This document shows positions 1-8,785 of a stretch of 64,000 nt of DNA, in pieces. The stretch's first letter is position 1; every line of letters starts with the position of its first letter. The translations under genes and the position numbers were made by a program. This DNA is from CAZZIZ01 sp964654535 (GTDB lineage Bacteria; Bacteroidota; Bacteroidia; Chitinophagales; UBA2359). Location: contig CAZZIZ010000001.1 in assembly GCA_964654535.1 (NCBI GenBank), forward strand, positions 9,551 through 73,550, in the 5' to 3' direction. Under the pieces are notes generated by a model. It saw nothing but the letters and a program-made list of their open reading frames with translations, was not told the origin of the DNA and ran no database searches.

Positions 1-107
1 ATGTGGATGTAGACGAAGTCGTTTTTACCATTACGATAAGGGTAATAGTCATTGGGTAAGCCCAAGGCTTTTTTCGAATGATTAAGAATTTTACGAAAAA
101 TGTTCAT
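1..107 (-). CDS. 5' end of a minus-strand gene, possible sulfotransferase (partial)
   Basis: Reading leftward from an ATG at 107-105, an open frame of 35 codons runs off the window edge. It begins MNIFRKILNH and reaches KNDFVYIH at the border. It is divergent from the glycosyltransferase starting at 163, which leaves about 55 bp for both upstream regions. The last visible residues resemble the stretch just before the cofactor-binding loop of membrane-associated sulfotransferases (FVYIH followed by IPKTxGTS). That loop would lie outside the window, so this identity is a guess from a few residues. Its place in a glycan gene cluster fits. It could equally be another polysaccharide-modifying enzyme. 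Confidence 0.5.
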   Translation of the reverse strand, partial: MNIFRKILNHSKKALGLPNDYYPYRNGKNDFVYIH

Positions 108-162
108 TCCCAAAAAATGGCTAAGACAAATAGTATTTACTTTGACCTGATAAAAGTAAGCT

Positions 163-1287
163 TTGGCAAACAAAAAGCGCATACTCGTCATTTTCAATAG
201 CTCAGATGTAACTGGTGCCTTCAAGTCCATCTTTGTCTATATGCAACACCTGAAAGGTGACTTCGACTTCCATGCAGCAATACCGGTTGACAGCAAAGTA
301 AAATCTCAACTCGAAGCTGAGAACTTCAAGGTAGTTGAGATTCCCTTTATCGATCGGAGTAAAAAAGACATACTCAAATATTTCCCAATGCTCTTTGTCA
401 ATGCGCGTAGACTAAAGTCTTACTGTTTTGAAAATGAAATAGACTTATTGCACCTGAACAACTTCTATAATCTCGTTCCATTTTCAATGTGTCTATTGGG
501 ATTTCGCAAGCCTATGGTTGCGCACGTGCGTACCTTGGCTTCGTCCTTTCGACCTATCATCTACAACACTTGGGTAAACGCGAATCTCTGGGCGGGAGAA
601 AAGGTGCTGGCCGTTTCTAATGCAGTAAAAGTAGGACTTCCGAAAAATGATAAAGTGGAATTGCTGTATGACTCGATTCCATTTGACGAGAAACATCCAT
701 TGGAATTAAATGGAAAGGAGTCTGGTCACACCAAACTGCTTTACCCTGCGAACTACTTTCCAGGCAAGGGACAGCAATACGCCATACAAGCAATGCCCCA
801 AGTTTTGAAAGAAAGACCAAACGTGCAGTTAAAGTTTGTCGGCTCGCACTTTGACCATCCGAAAGCGGTGGCTTTTAAAAATGAACTCATTGCTTATCGC
901 AGTGAAAACAAACTCGAAGCGAATACCGAAATTAGTGACTTCTGTAGTGACATAGAAAAGGAAATGAAGTCGAGTGATATCATTTTAAACTTTGCGGACA
1001 AGGAATCTTTTTCTATCGTTAACGCTGAGGCGCTTTACTTCGGGCGCGCCCTAATTAGTGCCGATTCAGGCGGACCACGGGAGCTTTTAGAAAACGGCAA
1101 GTCCGGCATTTTGGTGGAACCGGGCAACGTAGAAAAAATGGCTCAGGCCATAATTGATTTGGTGGACGATAAGGAGAAACGCAAAAGCCTAGGAAAGGAA
1201 GCCCGTGCTTACGTCAGAAAAAAGTTCGACCCATCCTTACGAGCGGGACAACTAAAAGAGATCTACAATAGTCTGATTGTTGAATAA
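163..1287 (+). CDS. Glycosyltransferase family 4 (GT-B fold)
   Basis: A 374-residue protein with the two-domain layout of GT4 retaining glycosyltransferases. The N-terminal strand KRILVIFNSS is followed by a loop that would hold the acceptor. The C-terminal nucleotide-sugar domain carries the E-x7-E type motif (ESFSIVNAE, near residues 283-291) and the usual SGGPRELLENGKSG segment. No membrane segment is evident, so it probably acts at the cytoplasmic face on a lipid-linked glycan. The start is a TTG; the next in-frame ATG (at 241) would remove the first Rossmann strand, so the TTG is preferred. It is followed after 6 bp by a second glycosyltransferase, which suggests co-transcription. The sugar and acceptor cannot be told. 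Confidence 0.85.
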   Translation: MANKKRILVIFNSSDVTGAFKSIFVYMQHLKGDFDFHAAIPVDSKVKSQLEAENFKVVEIPFIDRSKKDILKYFPMLFVNARRLKSYCFENEIDLLHLNNFYNLVPFSMCLLGFRKPMVAHVRTLASSFRPIIYNTWVNANLWAGEKVLAVSNAVKVGLPKNDKVELLYDSIPFDEKHPLELNGKESGHTKLLYPANYFPGKGQQYAIQAMPQVLKERPNVQLKFVGSHFDHPKAVAFKNELIAYRSENKLEANTEISDFCSDIEKEMKSSDIILNFADKESFSIVNAEALYFGRALISADSGGPRELLENGKSGILVEPGNVEKMAQAIIDLVDDKEKRKSLGKEARAYVRKKFDPSLRAGQLKEIYNSLIVE

Positions 1288-1293
1288 AGTGTT

Positions 1294-2190
1294 TTGAGCA
1301 ATTCAGCAAAAAGGGTTTATGTTTTATGCCACTCTCCTCGCGGGGTACACGCCTCACAACGATTTAGACTAGAGCAATATTTATCCTCGCTTGAAGAAGC
1401 TGAGATCGAAGTAAAACTGTCACCATTTTTTACAAAAAAGGCTACTACTTTTCTTTACAAGAAAGGAGGAACGCGAAGAAAAGTCGGAGCAACCCTAGTA
1501 GGTTTTGCAAATCGCTTTTTTGATTTATTCAAAATGGGTTCTTACGACTATGTACATGTAATACGTGAAGCGATGCCCATTGGCCCGCCGGTAGTGGAAT
1601 GGTTCGCAGCCAAAGTCTTGGGAAAAAAATTGATCTATGAATTTGACGATGCCATTTGGATAAAGTCCGCCTCAGTGAACAACTCCGCTCCGCGTAACAA
1701 ATCAAAAACGGCTTCGATTTGCAAGTGGGCGCATAAGGTTATTGGCGGCAATCAATATCTCATAGATTACGCAAAACAACACAACGTTAATACGGTGTTT
1801 ATTCCAACCACAATTGACACAAATTCACATCACAAAATCGTAAAAGAACATATCGATCAGTCGCCCTTAACTGTAGGCTGGACAGGTACATTTAGCAATC
1901 TTCCCTTTTTAGATATAGTTATGCCTGCTCTTAGAAGAATCAACGAGTCGATTCCGATAAAGTTCTTGGTGATTTGCAATCAAGCGCCAGANNNNNNNNN
2001 NNNNNNNNNNNNNNNNNNNNNNNNNNNNNNNNNNNNNNNNNNNNNNNNNNNNNNNNNNNNNNNNNNNNNNNNNNNNNNNNNNNNNNNNNNNTTGCGCAAC
2101 AAATTGGGTCAAGCAGGTCGAAAGAAAGTAGAAAGTCAATTTTCTGTCGACGCTTGGAAAAACAGCTACCTGGATTTGTATCGAGATTAA
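1294..2190 (+). CDS. Glycosyltransferase, interrupted by an assembly gap
   Basis: The N-terminal part (SAKRVYVLCHSP) and the motif YEFDDAIW near residue 114 match a GT-B glycosyltransferase type common in Bacteroidota surface-glycan clusters. The middle of the C-terminal domain is lost in 100 N. After the gap come the last helix (LRNKLGQAGRKKVESQF) and a stop. Members are usually about 360-380 residues long, but only about 264 real residues are visible. The donor-binding E-x7-E motif is missing and presumably lies in the gap. The frame is kept across the N run, though its true length is unknown. The start is a TTG only 6 bp after the preceding gene, so the two probably form an operon. Confidence 0.75.
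   Translation: MSNSAKRVYVLCHSPRGVHASQRFRLEQYLSSLEEAEIEVKLSPFFTKKATTFLYKKGGTRRKVGATLVGFANRFFDLFKMGSYDYVHVIREAMPIGPPVVEWFAAKVLGKKLIYEFDDAIWIKSASVNNSAPRNKSKTASICKWAHKVIGGNQYLIDYAKQHNVNTVFIPTTIDTNSHHKIVKEHIDQSPLTVGWTGTFSNLPFLDIVMPALRRINESIPIKFLVICNQAPXXXXXXXXXXXXXXXXXXXXXXXXXXXXXXXXXXLRNKLGQAGRKKVESQFSVDAWKNSYLDLYRD
1992..2091. other. Assembly gap of 100 N
   Basis: A run of exactly 100 N inside a glycosyltransferase gene. The flanks show no overlap with each other, so this is a fixed-size scaffold placeholder. Judged by the family's usual length, roughly 80 residues (about 240 bp) are missing rather than 33. Confidence 0.95.
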
Positions 2191-2200
2191 GAAATTTCTT

Positions 2201-2372
2201 GCGTGAGGGATAGAGGCCTATGTTTGAGCTCCTTTTGTTTTTGAACCGTAGACCTTAGCTCGATAGAGCTAGAGGGTCTAAGCGTGAAAAAACAGATAAG
2301 AGCGAGGGCCGAAAGCCCGACGGCACTGTGCTTACCGACTTGTCGGTAGATGCACCTGGGCCGGCACGCCCA
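2201..2372 (-). repeat. Structured intergenic repeat, copy 1 (subgroup with copies 5 and 10)
   Basis: On the minus strand the copy runs from GGGCGTGCC to CCCTCACGC. Hairpin 1 is TACCGAC/GTCGGTA with an AA loop. The central hairpin has a distal stem TAGACC/GGTCTA and the common tip TAGCTC/GAGCTA. The conserved blocks GTCGGGCTTTCGG, AAAGGAGCTC and GCCTCTATCCCTC are present. It starts 10 bp after the stop of the glycosyltransferase gene. It also overlaps the end of the minus-strand membrane-protein gene, whose stop codon lies inside the repeat. The strand given is the one on which GGGCGTGCC comes first. Confidence 0.9.
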
Positions 2373-3672
2373 AACCATTTGCATAGTACCTCAACAAAAA
2401 TAGAATTAGCAAAAACGCGGGCATACATGGAATGCGATAACGCACCATCGCGCCGAAATTGTAACTCGTAAAGCCTGTGATGAAACCAAAGAGCATTACA
2501 AAAACGAAGAGCGCAAAAATTATGTGATTGCTAAACAAAAGTTTAATGCTCCGAAAAAGACCAGTACGGAAAACAATAAACAACGTGAACAAAAGCAGCA
2601 GAGTGTTTTCAATAGAACTCAATAAGGAAATAGCGCTGGTTGTTTCGTGAATGAGCGGACGGAAATAACAAGTGAAAATGGCCAGTGGCATTTTGGAAAT
2701 GATACCCCAAGCAGAAAATTCAATATCGCCAAGACTATACCCTGAAGCGCCTTGTGAGTTTATTAATCCGTGCCAGCTCTGGAAGTCGATTGATTTATTA
2801 ATGAAAAGTTCGAGGCCTCTGCTCAGCCCTGATTGCAATTGAGGTGCAAAAGCAACAGCCCCCACAATAATAACACCCAAGGTCATTGCTGTGGTAAAGA
2901 CTTTGAAGGTTCGTCCTCGCAAATAATTTAGGTGATGGAAGAAGAACCATATCGCTAGAGCAGGTATCATACAAACGGCGATATAAAACTTAATGCGCCA
3001 GATAAAATAGAAGGATAGGATTAACAGTATACCTCCGAGTAGTGGCCTGTCCTTTTTTATAAAGAGGTGATAGAAGCCGTAAATCATAAAGCCAGTGCAA
3101 CCTAGGGTTATGGAATCTTTCAAAATTCCAGCGCTCCAAAAAGCTACGGATGGTATTAATAAAGTGGCCGCAAAAATTTGCGTTTTGATCTCAGGAAACA
3201 TATCGGCAAACACACGGTAGTAGGCCCACATACCCGCAAATGAAAAGAAGCCAAATAACAATGAGGTGCAGTAAAAATTATTGAAAGTAGCCAGACCGAT
3301 GATGCCCGCTATTTGGACAATGGTTCCTGTAGAAATACTGGCGTATAAGTTCATACTATTGACCAGGTCGCTCATCCAAAATGAGATGTCTCCTTTCTGC
3401 CAGAAAAACAAGGTCCACGCTTTACGCGGTTCATTTAAAATGGCTTCGTAAAAAACGGTGCCGTTTTTATAATAGCCAAAAGTGTCACCGCCTTGAAAAA
3501 CGACCTTGTACACGATAACAAAACCAAGGGTGCACAAAACCTTAAGTGTAAGACCAGTCCAGAAGAACTGCTTTTCTTTTCCAGCCAATCCTCTAAATCC
3601 AGCATAGACAAATGCGACTGCGTAAATAAGCAGCACGTACAATGGCATTAGTATGAATGAAAGGTCTTCCAA
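2332..3672 (-). CDS. Polytopic membrane protein of a surface-glycan locus (EpsG/polymerase-like)
   Basis: A 446-residue, strongly hydrophobic protein with about ten predicted membrane segments. A periplasmic-looking loop near residues 60-90 contains GGDTFGYYKNG, reminiscent of EpsG-type and other glycan polymerase-like membrane proteins. This family assignment is by pattern only. The start is a TTG at 3672; an ATG eight codons in is an alternative. The last 14 or so residues (from about GVPAQV to LPTSR) are encoded by repeat copy 1, so the native C-terminus has probably been replaced or extended by the element. It converges on the glycosyltransferase gene and is divergent from the WecA-like gene. 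Confidence 0.7.
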   Translation of the reverse strand: MEDLSFILMPLYVLLIYAVAFVYAGFRGLAGKEKQFFWTGLTLKVLCTLGFVIVYKVVFQGGDTFGYYKNGTVFYEAILNEPRKAWTLFFWQKGDISFWMSDLVNSMNLYASISTGTIVQIAGIIGLATFNNFYCTSLLFGFFSFAGMWAYYRVFADMFPEIKTQIFAATLLIPSVAFWSAGILKDSITLGCTGFMIYGFYHLFIKKDRPLLGGILLILSFYFIWRIKFYIAVCMIPALAIWFFFHHLNYLRGRTFKVFTTAMTLGVIIVGAVAFAPQLQSGLSRGLELFINKSIDFQSWHGLINSQGASGYSLGDIEFSAWGIISKMPLAIFTCYFRPLIHETTSAISLLSSIENTLLLLFTLFIVFRTGLFRSIKLLFSNHIIFALFVFVMLFGFITGFTSYNFGAMVRYRIPCMPAFLLILFLLRYYANGLGVPAQVHLPTSR

Positions 3673-3907
3673 TAGGGTAATAATATTAGCTCGAATTCTT
3701 CAGAAGGGTTTCAGCTTTAAGCTGCAAAAAACAGACCGATGGTTAAGTCAGCTAACATTAGACCACTTTGATTCAAATGGGTTGCACAAAAGGGAATTAT
3801 TTGTATCAAATTGACAATCAGGCGATTCGTCACTGTTGAGATTGTGCATTTAATCTTAATAGACAAAGAAAGAAAACGAATACTTTTAAAGTACAAAAGC
3901 CCTCAAT

Positions 3908-5062
3908 TTGGAATCATCTTCAATATTTAGTCCTCTTTTCTATACGGTAGTCTGTGCCATTTCTATAGTAGCAGCGATAGTCATAAACCGTATTTTTATA
4001 CGTTTAGGTAGTAGTCGATTTACCAATGCTCACGCTGGAAAAGACTTGGTTCGCTGGGCGAAGCAAACTAAACCGACAGCTGGTGGGGTCTCCTTTTACT
4101 TTATTTTCTTGATGGGCATTGTACTGGCGACCATATTGCCAACCGATGGCCCCGCTCTCATTACGGACTACAAACCTTTTGGTTTAGTGGCAGCCTGTTC
4201 GCTGGGTTTTATTTTAGGTTTTGTTGACGATGCTTTTCACATAGGCCCCTTGTTCAAAATAATGGGGCAAATTGCTTGCGCCTACGTCTTATACTTTAGC
4301 GGATTTTCAATTGATGTAAGTGGCTCTACTTTCTTCAATTTTATTTTCACTTTGGTTTGGGTAGTAGCCATAATGAACTCTATAAACATGATTGACAATA
4401 TGGACGGTATCTCTACGATACTTTCCATTTCCATCTGTATTATTTGCTTGATGGTTGCATTTTTTATGGGACAGCAAGTCAACATCTATACCTTGCTCAT
4501 TATTATGGTAGTGGGTGCTTTACTCGGATTTTTGAGTTTGAACTGGAACCCCTCCGAAATTATTATGGGCGATACCGGCAGTCAGTTTCTAGGCGTATTT
4601 CTTTCCGGTATAAGTATGCTCTTCCTTTGGCAGTTCAAACCAAATCCGCCGACACAGTTTATTCACTTCAAGCAATTTTTGCTACCGCTGTTGGCCTTTA
4701 TGCTACCCTTCATAGACACCATAACAGTTTTTGTTAGAAGGATTGCAATTAAAAAATCTCCTTTTCAAGGAGGACGTGACCACACTACGCACCACTTGGC
4801 TTTCTACGGTTTGAATGATAGACAGGTTGCTTTAACCTTCGCTAGCTTTTCTCTAGTCTCTATTGCCTTAGCAGGAATTTGCATTGAAAATTTTGCGAAC
4901 TGGAAAGCAATATACACGGTAGGTATTTTCATTTATTTCCTCGGAGTACTGGGAAGTATTCAGGTGATTTACTATTTAAACTGGCAACGTAAAAAGTCTG
5001 CGGCCAAAACAAAGACGGGCGTAATAAAGTCAATCAACGACGGCCAAAAAACGGCTAAGTGA
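3908..5062 (+). CDS. WecA/MraY-family undecaprenyl-phosphate sugar-1-phosphate transferase
   Basis: A 384-residue integral membrane protein of the polyprenyl-phosphate HexNAc-1-phosphate transferase family. It would move a sugar-1-phosphate from a UDP-sugar to undecaprenyl phosphate, the first membrane step of O-antigen or exopolysaccharide synthesis. The Mg-binding GFVDDAFHIG motif lies near residues 102-111. The substrate-loop motif NMIDNMDGI (near 160) and GDTGSQFLG (near 224) are present, and an HTTHHLAFYG segment sits near 297. It resembles WecA more than MraY, and the neighbouring glycosyltransferases fit that reading. The start is a TTG, and the gene ends by overlapping crcB by 4 bp (GTGA). 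Confidence 0.85.
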   Translation: MESSSIFSPLFYTVVCAISIVAAIVINRIFIRLGSSRFTNAHAGKDLVRWAKQTKPTAGGVSFYFIFLMGIVLATILPTDGPALITDYKPFGLVAACSLGFILGFVDDAFHIGPLFKIMGQIACAYVLYFSGFSIDVSGSTFFNFIFTLVWVVAIMNSINMIDNMDGISTILSISICIICLMVAFFMGQQVNIYTLLIIMVVGALLGFLSLNWNPSEIIMGDTGSQFLGVFLSGISMLFLWQFKPNPPTQFIHFKQFLLPLLAFMLPFIDTITVFVRRIAIKKSPFQGGRDHTTHHLAFYGLNDRQVALTFASFSLVSIALAGICIENFANWKAIYTVGIFIYFLGVLGSIQVIYYLNWQRKKSAAKTKTGVIKSINDGQKTAK

Positions 5063-5421
5063 AATTCCTACTGGTTTTCCTAGGAGGTGGAATAGGTAGT
5101 CTTGCGCGTTTTTATGTTGCTACGCTCACTGAAAATTTTACCAGCGCTTTTCCCTACGGAACTTTAATCTCAAACATTACAGCTAGCTTAATCTTAGGTG
5201 TTGTTGCGGGCTATCTGCTCGGAGTTCAAAATAATAATCTTCGCTTCCTTATTATCGTTGGTTTTTGCGGTGGCTTCAGCACATTCAGCAGCTTTAGTTT
5301 TGAGACCTTCGAACTTTTTAGAACTGCGCAAATGGGGCAGGCCTTCCTCAATATATTTGTCAATACCGTCCTTTGCCTATTAGCAATTTTCTGCGGGCTT
5401 TTTCTTGGTAAGAATTTATAA
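5059..5421 (+). CDS. crcB: CrcB/Fluc fluoride ion channel
   Basis: A 120-residue small membrane protein with four hydrophobic segments, the standard Fluc size. It carries the N-terminal GGGIGSLARF motif, the central asparagine region (YGTLISN) and the signature GFCGGFSTFSSFSFE with the pore phenylalanines. Fluc proteins are dual-topology dimers that export fluoride. The start is GTG, overlapping the preceding stop as GTGA, so translation is probably coupled to the WecA-like gene. No fluoride riboswitch can precede it in this arrangement. Confidence 0.93.
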   Translation: MKFLLVFLGGGIGSLARFYVATLTENFTSAFPYGTLISNITASLILGVVAGYLLGVQNNNLRFLIIVGFCGGFSTFSSFSFETFELFRTAQMGQAFLNIFVNTVLCLLAIFCGLFLGKNL

Positions 5422-5427
5422 TTTAGA

Positions 5428-5449
5428 TAGCGCCTAAAAAGGCTTGCTA
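5428..5449 (+). promoter_or_regulatory. Hairpin over the ribosome-binding site of tryptophan dioxygenase
   Basis: TAGC-GCCT pairs with AGGC-(TT)-GCTA around an AAAA loop. The hairpin ends at the A of the dioxygenase ATG and hides the only purine-rich stretch (AAAAAGG) upstream of the start. It lies 7 bp after crcB, so it could also be a weak terminator for that gene. Any regulatory role is inferred. Confidence 0.4.
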
Positions 5450-6390
5450 TGGACGAAGCTATTCAGGAAAGACTCAAAAGGCTAGAAGAAAAATACTCGG
5501 CAATGGGTCAAGATATGGTCTCCTATTTGGACGGCCTCATTTACGCCGATTACCTTACTTACTGGGATTACATAAACTTAGACATACTGCTGAGTCTACA
5601 ACAGCCCAAAACCCCTATAGAGGACGAGGAGATTTTTGTGATTTATCACCAAATTACAGAACTTTATTTCAAGCTAATATTAAAAGCCATTTCTGGCATA
5701 TCTGACTCGAAGGCTTGCACCGCAGAAATAATGAAGAAGTACTTGAAACGATGCAATATGTACTTCAAACAACTTATCGATTCATTTGATGTGGTAATCG
5801 ACGGAATGGATCACGACCAATTTTTAAAGTTCCGCATGTCCTTATTGCCCGCTAGTGGTTTTCAATCTGGGCAATATCGAAAAATTGAAATCTGCTCAAC
5901 AGACATTAATAACCTTGTTCACTATACTCAGCGCCAAGCCTTGGCCAAGAACGAAGATGTAAATGAGCTCTACAAATACCTGTACTGGAAAACAGGAGCT
6001 ACCGAATTGGCGACTGGAAAGAAAACCCTTACGCTAAAACAGTTTGAAGAGAAATACAGCAACGAGTTCATTCATTTGATTAGAGACTTTTACCACAAAA
6101 ATATTTGGGAACGTTACAAGCAACTTAGTGAAGCCGAACAAAAGGACGAAGAGCTTGTTCACGAAATGCGCCTCTACGATTTTCAAGCGAATGTGATGTG
6201 GCCGCTTTCTCACTACCGATCGGCGGTACGTCATTTGGATAGAGATCCAGATCAAATTGCGGCAACAGGAGGAACAAATTGGCAAAAGTATCTGCCTCCA
6301 AAAAACCAACGCGTTATTTTTTATCCCGAGCTATGGAGCGATGAGGAGCTCGAAGAATGGGGCAAGAGAATTTCTTTTAGCAAGAACTAA
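5449..6390 (+). CDS. kynA: Tryptophan 2,3-dioxygenase family protein
   Basis: A 313-residue, helical heme dioxygenase that opens the indole ring of L-tryptophan to N-formylkynurenine, the first step of the kynurenine route. It shows EEIFVIYHQITELYFKL near residues 62-78, MSLLPASGFQSGQYRKIE near 136-153 (the family's LxPASGFQSxQFR motif) and IAATGGTNWQKYLPP near 270-284. The histidine in LSHYRSAVRHL is a candidate heme ligand region. The length is in the range of bacterial members, which vary from about 280 to 350. It converges on the RidA-type gene 15 bp away, which acts later in the same route. The remaining pathway genes seen here lie 26 kb downstream. Confidence 0.88.
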   Translation: MDEAIQERLKRLEEKYSAMGQDMVSYLDGLIYADYLTYWDYINLDILLSLQQPKTPIEDEEIFVIYHQITELYFKLILKAISGISDSKACTAEIMKKYLKRCNMYFKQLIDSFDVVIDGMDHDQFLKFRMSLLPASGFQSGQYRKIEICSTDINNLVHYTQRQALAKNEDVNELYKYLYWKTGATELATGKKTLTLKQFEEKYSNEFIHLIRDFYHKNIWERYKQLSEAEQKDEELVHEMRLYDFQANVMWPLSHYRSAVRHLDRDPDQIAATGGTNWQKYLPPKNQRVIFYPELWSDEELEEWGKRISFSKN

Positions 6391-6405
6391 AAACAGAAGC
6401 TCCAA

Positions 6406-6825
6406 TTAACTTACAGCTGCAATACATTTCAACTCGATGGCAATTGGCGTCGGCAGGGCGTTTATAGCGACCGTGGTACGACAAGGTTGGTTGTCAGCAA
6501 AGTACTCCGCATAAACTCGATTGTAAATTTGAAAGTCGCGTTTCATATCGACGAGAAAGACGGTTACATCCACTAAGTCTTTCCACTCGGCACCTGCACC
6601 TTCCAAAATAATTTTAACATTGTCGAAGACAGAGCGGCACTGCGCTTCAAAGTCAAAGCTCTTGAAATTGCCGTTTTTATCTAGTTCTAAGCCAGGAATT
6701 TCATCAGTTCCCGGGCGCCTTGGGCCAACACCGCTTAAGAAAAGCAAATTGCCCACCTTACGTGCGTGCGGGTAGAGCCCTACTGGTTTAGGAGCTTGAT
6801 CTAAATTAAAATTATCTGTTGCCAT
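6406..6825 (-). CDS. RidA-family protein, probable 2-aminomuconate deaminase
   Basis: A 139-residue member of the YjgF/YER057c/UK114 family. The sequence is closer to the 2-aminomuconate deaminase branch than to housekeeping RidA. The GVGPRRPGTDEIPG segment (near 35-48) and the C-terminal PCRTTVAINALPTPIAIE (near 114-131), with its substrate-binding arginine, are typical of that branch. The enzyme releases ammonia from 2-aminomuconate late in the kynurenine route. The start at 6825 (MATDNFNLDQ) is chosen because an upstream ATG at 6870 adds residues without family support and would crowd the divergent ABC-F gene. Context next to tryptophan dioxygenase supports the role; the exact substrate is inferred. 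Confidence 0.8.
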   Translation of the reverse strand: MATDNFNLDQAPKPVGLYPHARKVGNLLFLSGVGPRRPGTDEIPGLELDKNGNFKSFDFEAQCRSVFDNVKIILEGAGAEWKDLVDVTVFLVDMKRDFQIYNRVYAEYFADNQPCRTTVAINALPTPIAIELKCIAAVS

Positions 6826-6887
6826 ATTATTCAAAGATAAAACTACCTCAGGTATGCTTGACGGAATCATTGAATTAACTTTAGACG

Positions 6888-8774
6888 GTGAATTATTTGT
6901 TTTCAGAGGGGCTGACGAAATATTATGGTGAGAAGACCCTCTTCCAGAATATTGCCATCCACCTAAACCGCAGCCAGAAGGTTGCGCTTATCGCAAAAAA
7001 CGGCACAGGCAAAACATCACTTCTAAACATACTTGCTGGCGAGGAAACACCCGATGAAGGCAAAATTGTTATCCACCCAGACATACGCATAGGCTACTTA
7101 AAACAAGACGTTGTTCTCGACCCCGAACTAACGGTAAAAGAAATTCTCTTTCAATCCGATAGCCCTGATATGGATTTGATACGTCGATACGAAAGCTGCC
7201 TGAGAGAGAACCAGCTTCAGCCCGATGCCAAAAAAGAAGCCGAACTCTCTTCTTTGATGGAACAAATGGACAAGCGAGGATTGTGGGATTACGAATCGCG
7301 GGTAAATGAAATATTATCCAGACTTAAAATAGACAAGCCAGATCAAAAGGTGGGCTCGCTTTCTGGAGGTGAAAAGAAAAGAGTAAATCTCGCGGAAGTT
7401 TTAATACGCGAACCCGACCTCTACATTTTCGATGAGCCGACCAATCACCTCGACATAGAAATGATCGAGTGGTTGGAGCAATACCTCAACAAGCCTAGTA
7501 TAACGCTATTGGTAGTAACCCACGACAGATACTTCCTCGAAAAGATTACCGACGAAATAATAGAACTTGAACAAGGGCAAAGCTTTAAGTACAAAGGCAA
7601 CTACAACTACTACTTAGAAAAGCGCGCCGAGCGATTGTATCAAGATGAACGAGAAGTAGAAAGCGCAAGATCAAAGTTGCGTAAAGAAAAAGAGTGGATG
7701 CGTCGCCAACCAAAAGCTCGTGGTACAAAATCCAAAGCTAGGATTGATAGCTTTTATGAAATAGAAGAGCAAGCCAGCAAGAACTTAGACGAAGCAAAGG
7801 TTAGCATGAACATCCGCGAAAACAGAATAGGCGGAAAAATCATTTTGATGAAGAGCGTCTGCAAAGCTTACGATGATAACGTGCTCTTAGATAAATTCAC
7901 CTACACTTTTAACAAAGGCGATAGGATTGGAATTGTAGGAAAAAATGGCGCAGGCAAATCCACCTTCCTTAACCTGATAACCGAAGTAGAAAAACCAGAT
8001 GCAGGAAGTGTGCGTGTTGGCGACACGGTTATTTTTGGTCACTTCAAACAAGAAGGACTACAACTAAAAGCTGACCAAAGGGTTATAGAAGTCATCCGCG
8101 ATGTAGCCGATTTTATTCAAATGGAAAAAGGCGTAAAACTCACTGCCTTTCAACTACTTGAGCACTTTTTGTTTCCCAAGAAGATGCACGGCAACTATGT
8201 CTCGACTCTAAGTGGTGGTGAGAAGCGTCGTCTCTACCTGCTCACCGTTTTAATGAAGAATCCCAACTTCCTCATACTCGATGAGCCGACCAACGACCTC
8301 GACTTAATGACGCTAAACGTACTGGAAGATTTTCTAGAAAAGTTTAAAGGCGTTTTACTCATTGTGTCTCACGACCGCTACTTTATGGATAAACTGGTCG
8401 ACCACTTGTTTGTTTTCGAAGGTGACGGTTACATCAGAGATTTTCCGGGACACTATTCTCACTATCGCGAATTCTTAATGAAAAAACAAAAGCAAGAAGC
8501 CGCAGTAGAAAAAGAAACGAAGCCCAAGCCCACTAAAAGCAAAAGCCCGCAGGTCAAAACCAAGTTGTCCTACAACGAAAAACGCGAGTTCGAATCTTTG
8601 GAAAAAGAAATCGCGCAACTCGAAATTGACAAAGTGAAGTACGAGGAACTGCTCGCTTCTGGCGAAGAGAATCATCAAAAGATTATGGAGTGGTCGACAG
8701 CACTAGGAAAAATTGTTGGCGACCTAGATACCAAGTCCGATCGTTGGTTGGAGTTGAGTGAGTTTGTTTCTTAG
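6888..8774 (+). CDS. uup: ABC-F family ATPase, Uup type
   Basis: A 628-residue soluble protein with two ABC nucleotide-binding domains and no membrane segment. Domain 1 has Walker A (KNGTGKTSL), signature LSGGEKKR and Walker B IFDEPTNHLD. Domain 2 has KNGAGKSTFL, LSGGEKRR and ILDEPTNDLD. A charged linker lies between them. The C-terminal 90 residues form a lysine/glutamate-rich coiled coil (KLSYNEKREFESLEKEI onward), as in Uup. ABC-F proteins of this class act on ribosomes or DNA intermediates, not in transport. The start is a GTG, 62 bp from the divergent RidA-type gene. Repeat copy 2 begins 11 bp after the stop. Confidence 0.9.
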   Translation: MNYLFSEGLTKYYGEKTLFQNIAIHLNRSQKVALIAKNGTGKTSLLNILAGEETPDEGKIVIHPDIRIGYLKQDVVLDPELTVKEILFQSDSPDMDLIRRYESCLRENQLQPDAKKEAELSSLMEQMDKRGLWDYESRVNEILSRLKIDKPDQKVGSLSGGEKKRVNLAEVLIREPDLYIFDEPTNHLDIEMIEWLEQYLNKPSITLLVVTHDRYFLEKITDEIIELEQGQSFKYKGNYNYYLEKRAERLYQDEREVESARSKLRKEKEWMRRQPKARGTKSKARIDSFYEIEEQASKNLDEAKVSMNIRENRIGGKIILMKSVCKAYDDNVLLDKFTYTFNKGDRIGIVGKNGAGKSTFLNLITEVEKPDAGSVRVGDTVIFGHFKQEGLQLKADQRVIEVIRDVADFIQMEKGVKLTAFQLLEHFLFPKKMHGNYVSTLSGGEKRRLYLLTVLMKNPNFLILDEPTNDLDLMTLNVLEDFLEKFKGVLLIVSHDRYFMDKLVDHLFVFEGDGYIRDFPGHYSHYREFLMKKQKQEAAVEKETKPKPTKSKSPQVKTKLSYNEKREFESLEKEIAQLEIDKVKYEELLASGEENHQKIMEWSTALGKIVGDLDTKSDRWLELSEFVS

Positions 8775-8785
8775 TTTTTTTATTT

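Noticed and set aside
3673..3907. Small gene or RNA in the divergent 235 bp space
   Set aside because: No open frame with a plausible start, no tRNA-like arms and no strong hairpin. It is most likely promoter sequence for two divergent genes.
4981..5061. Fluoride riboswitch upstream of crcB
   Set aside because: crcB overlaps the preceding coding sequence by 4 bp, and the upstream bases are the end of the WecA-like gene. No riboswitch-like fold was recognised.
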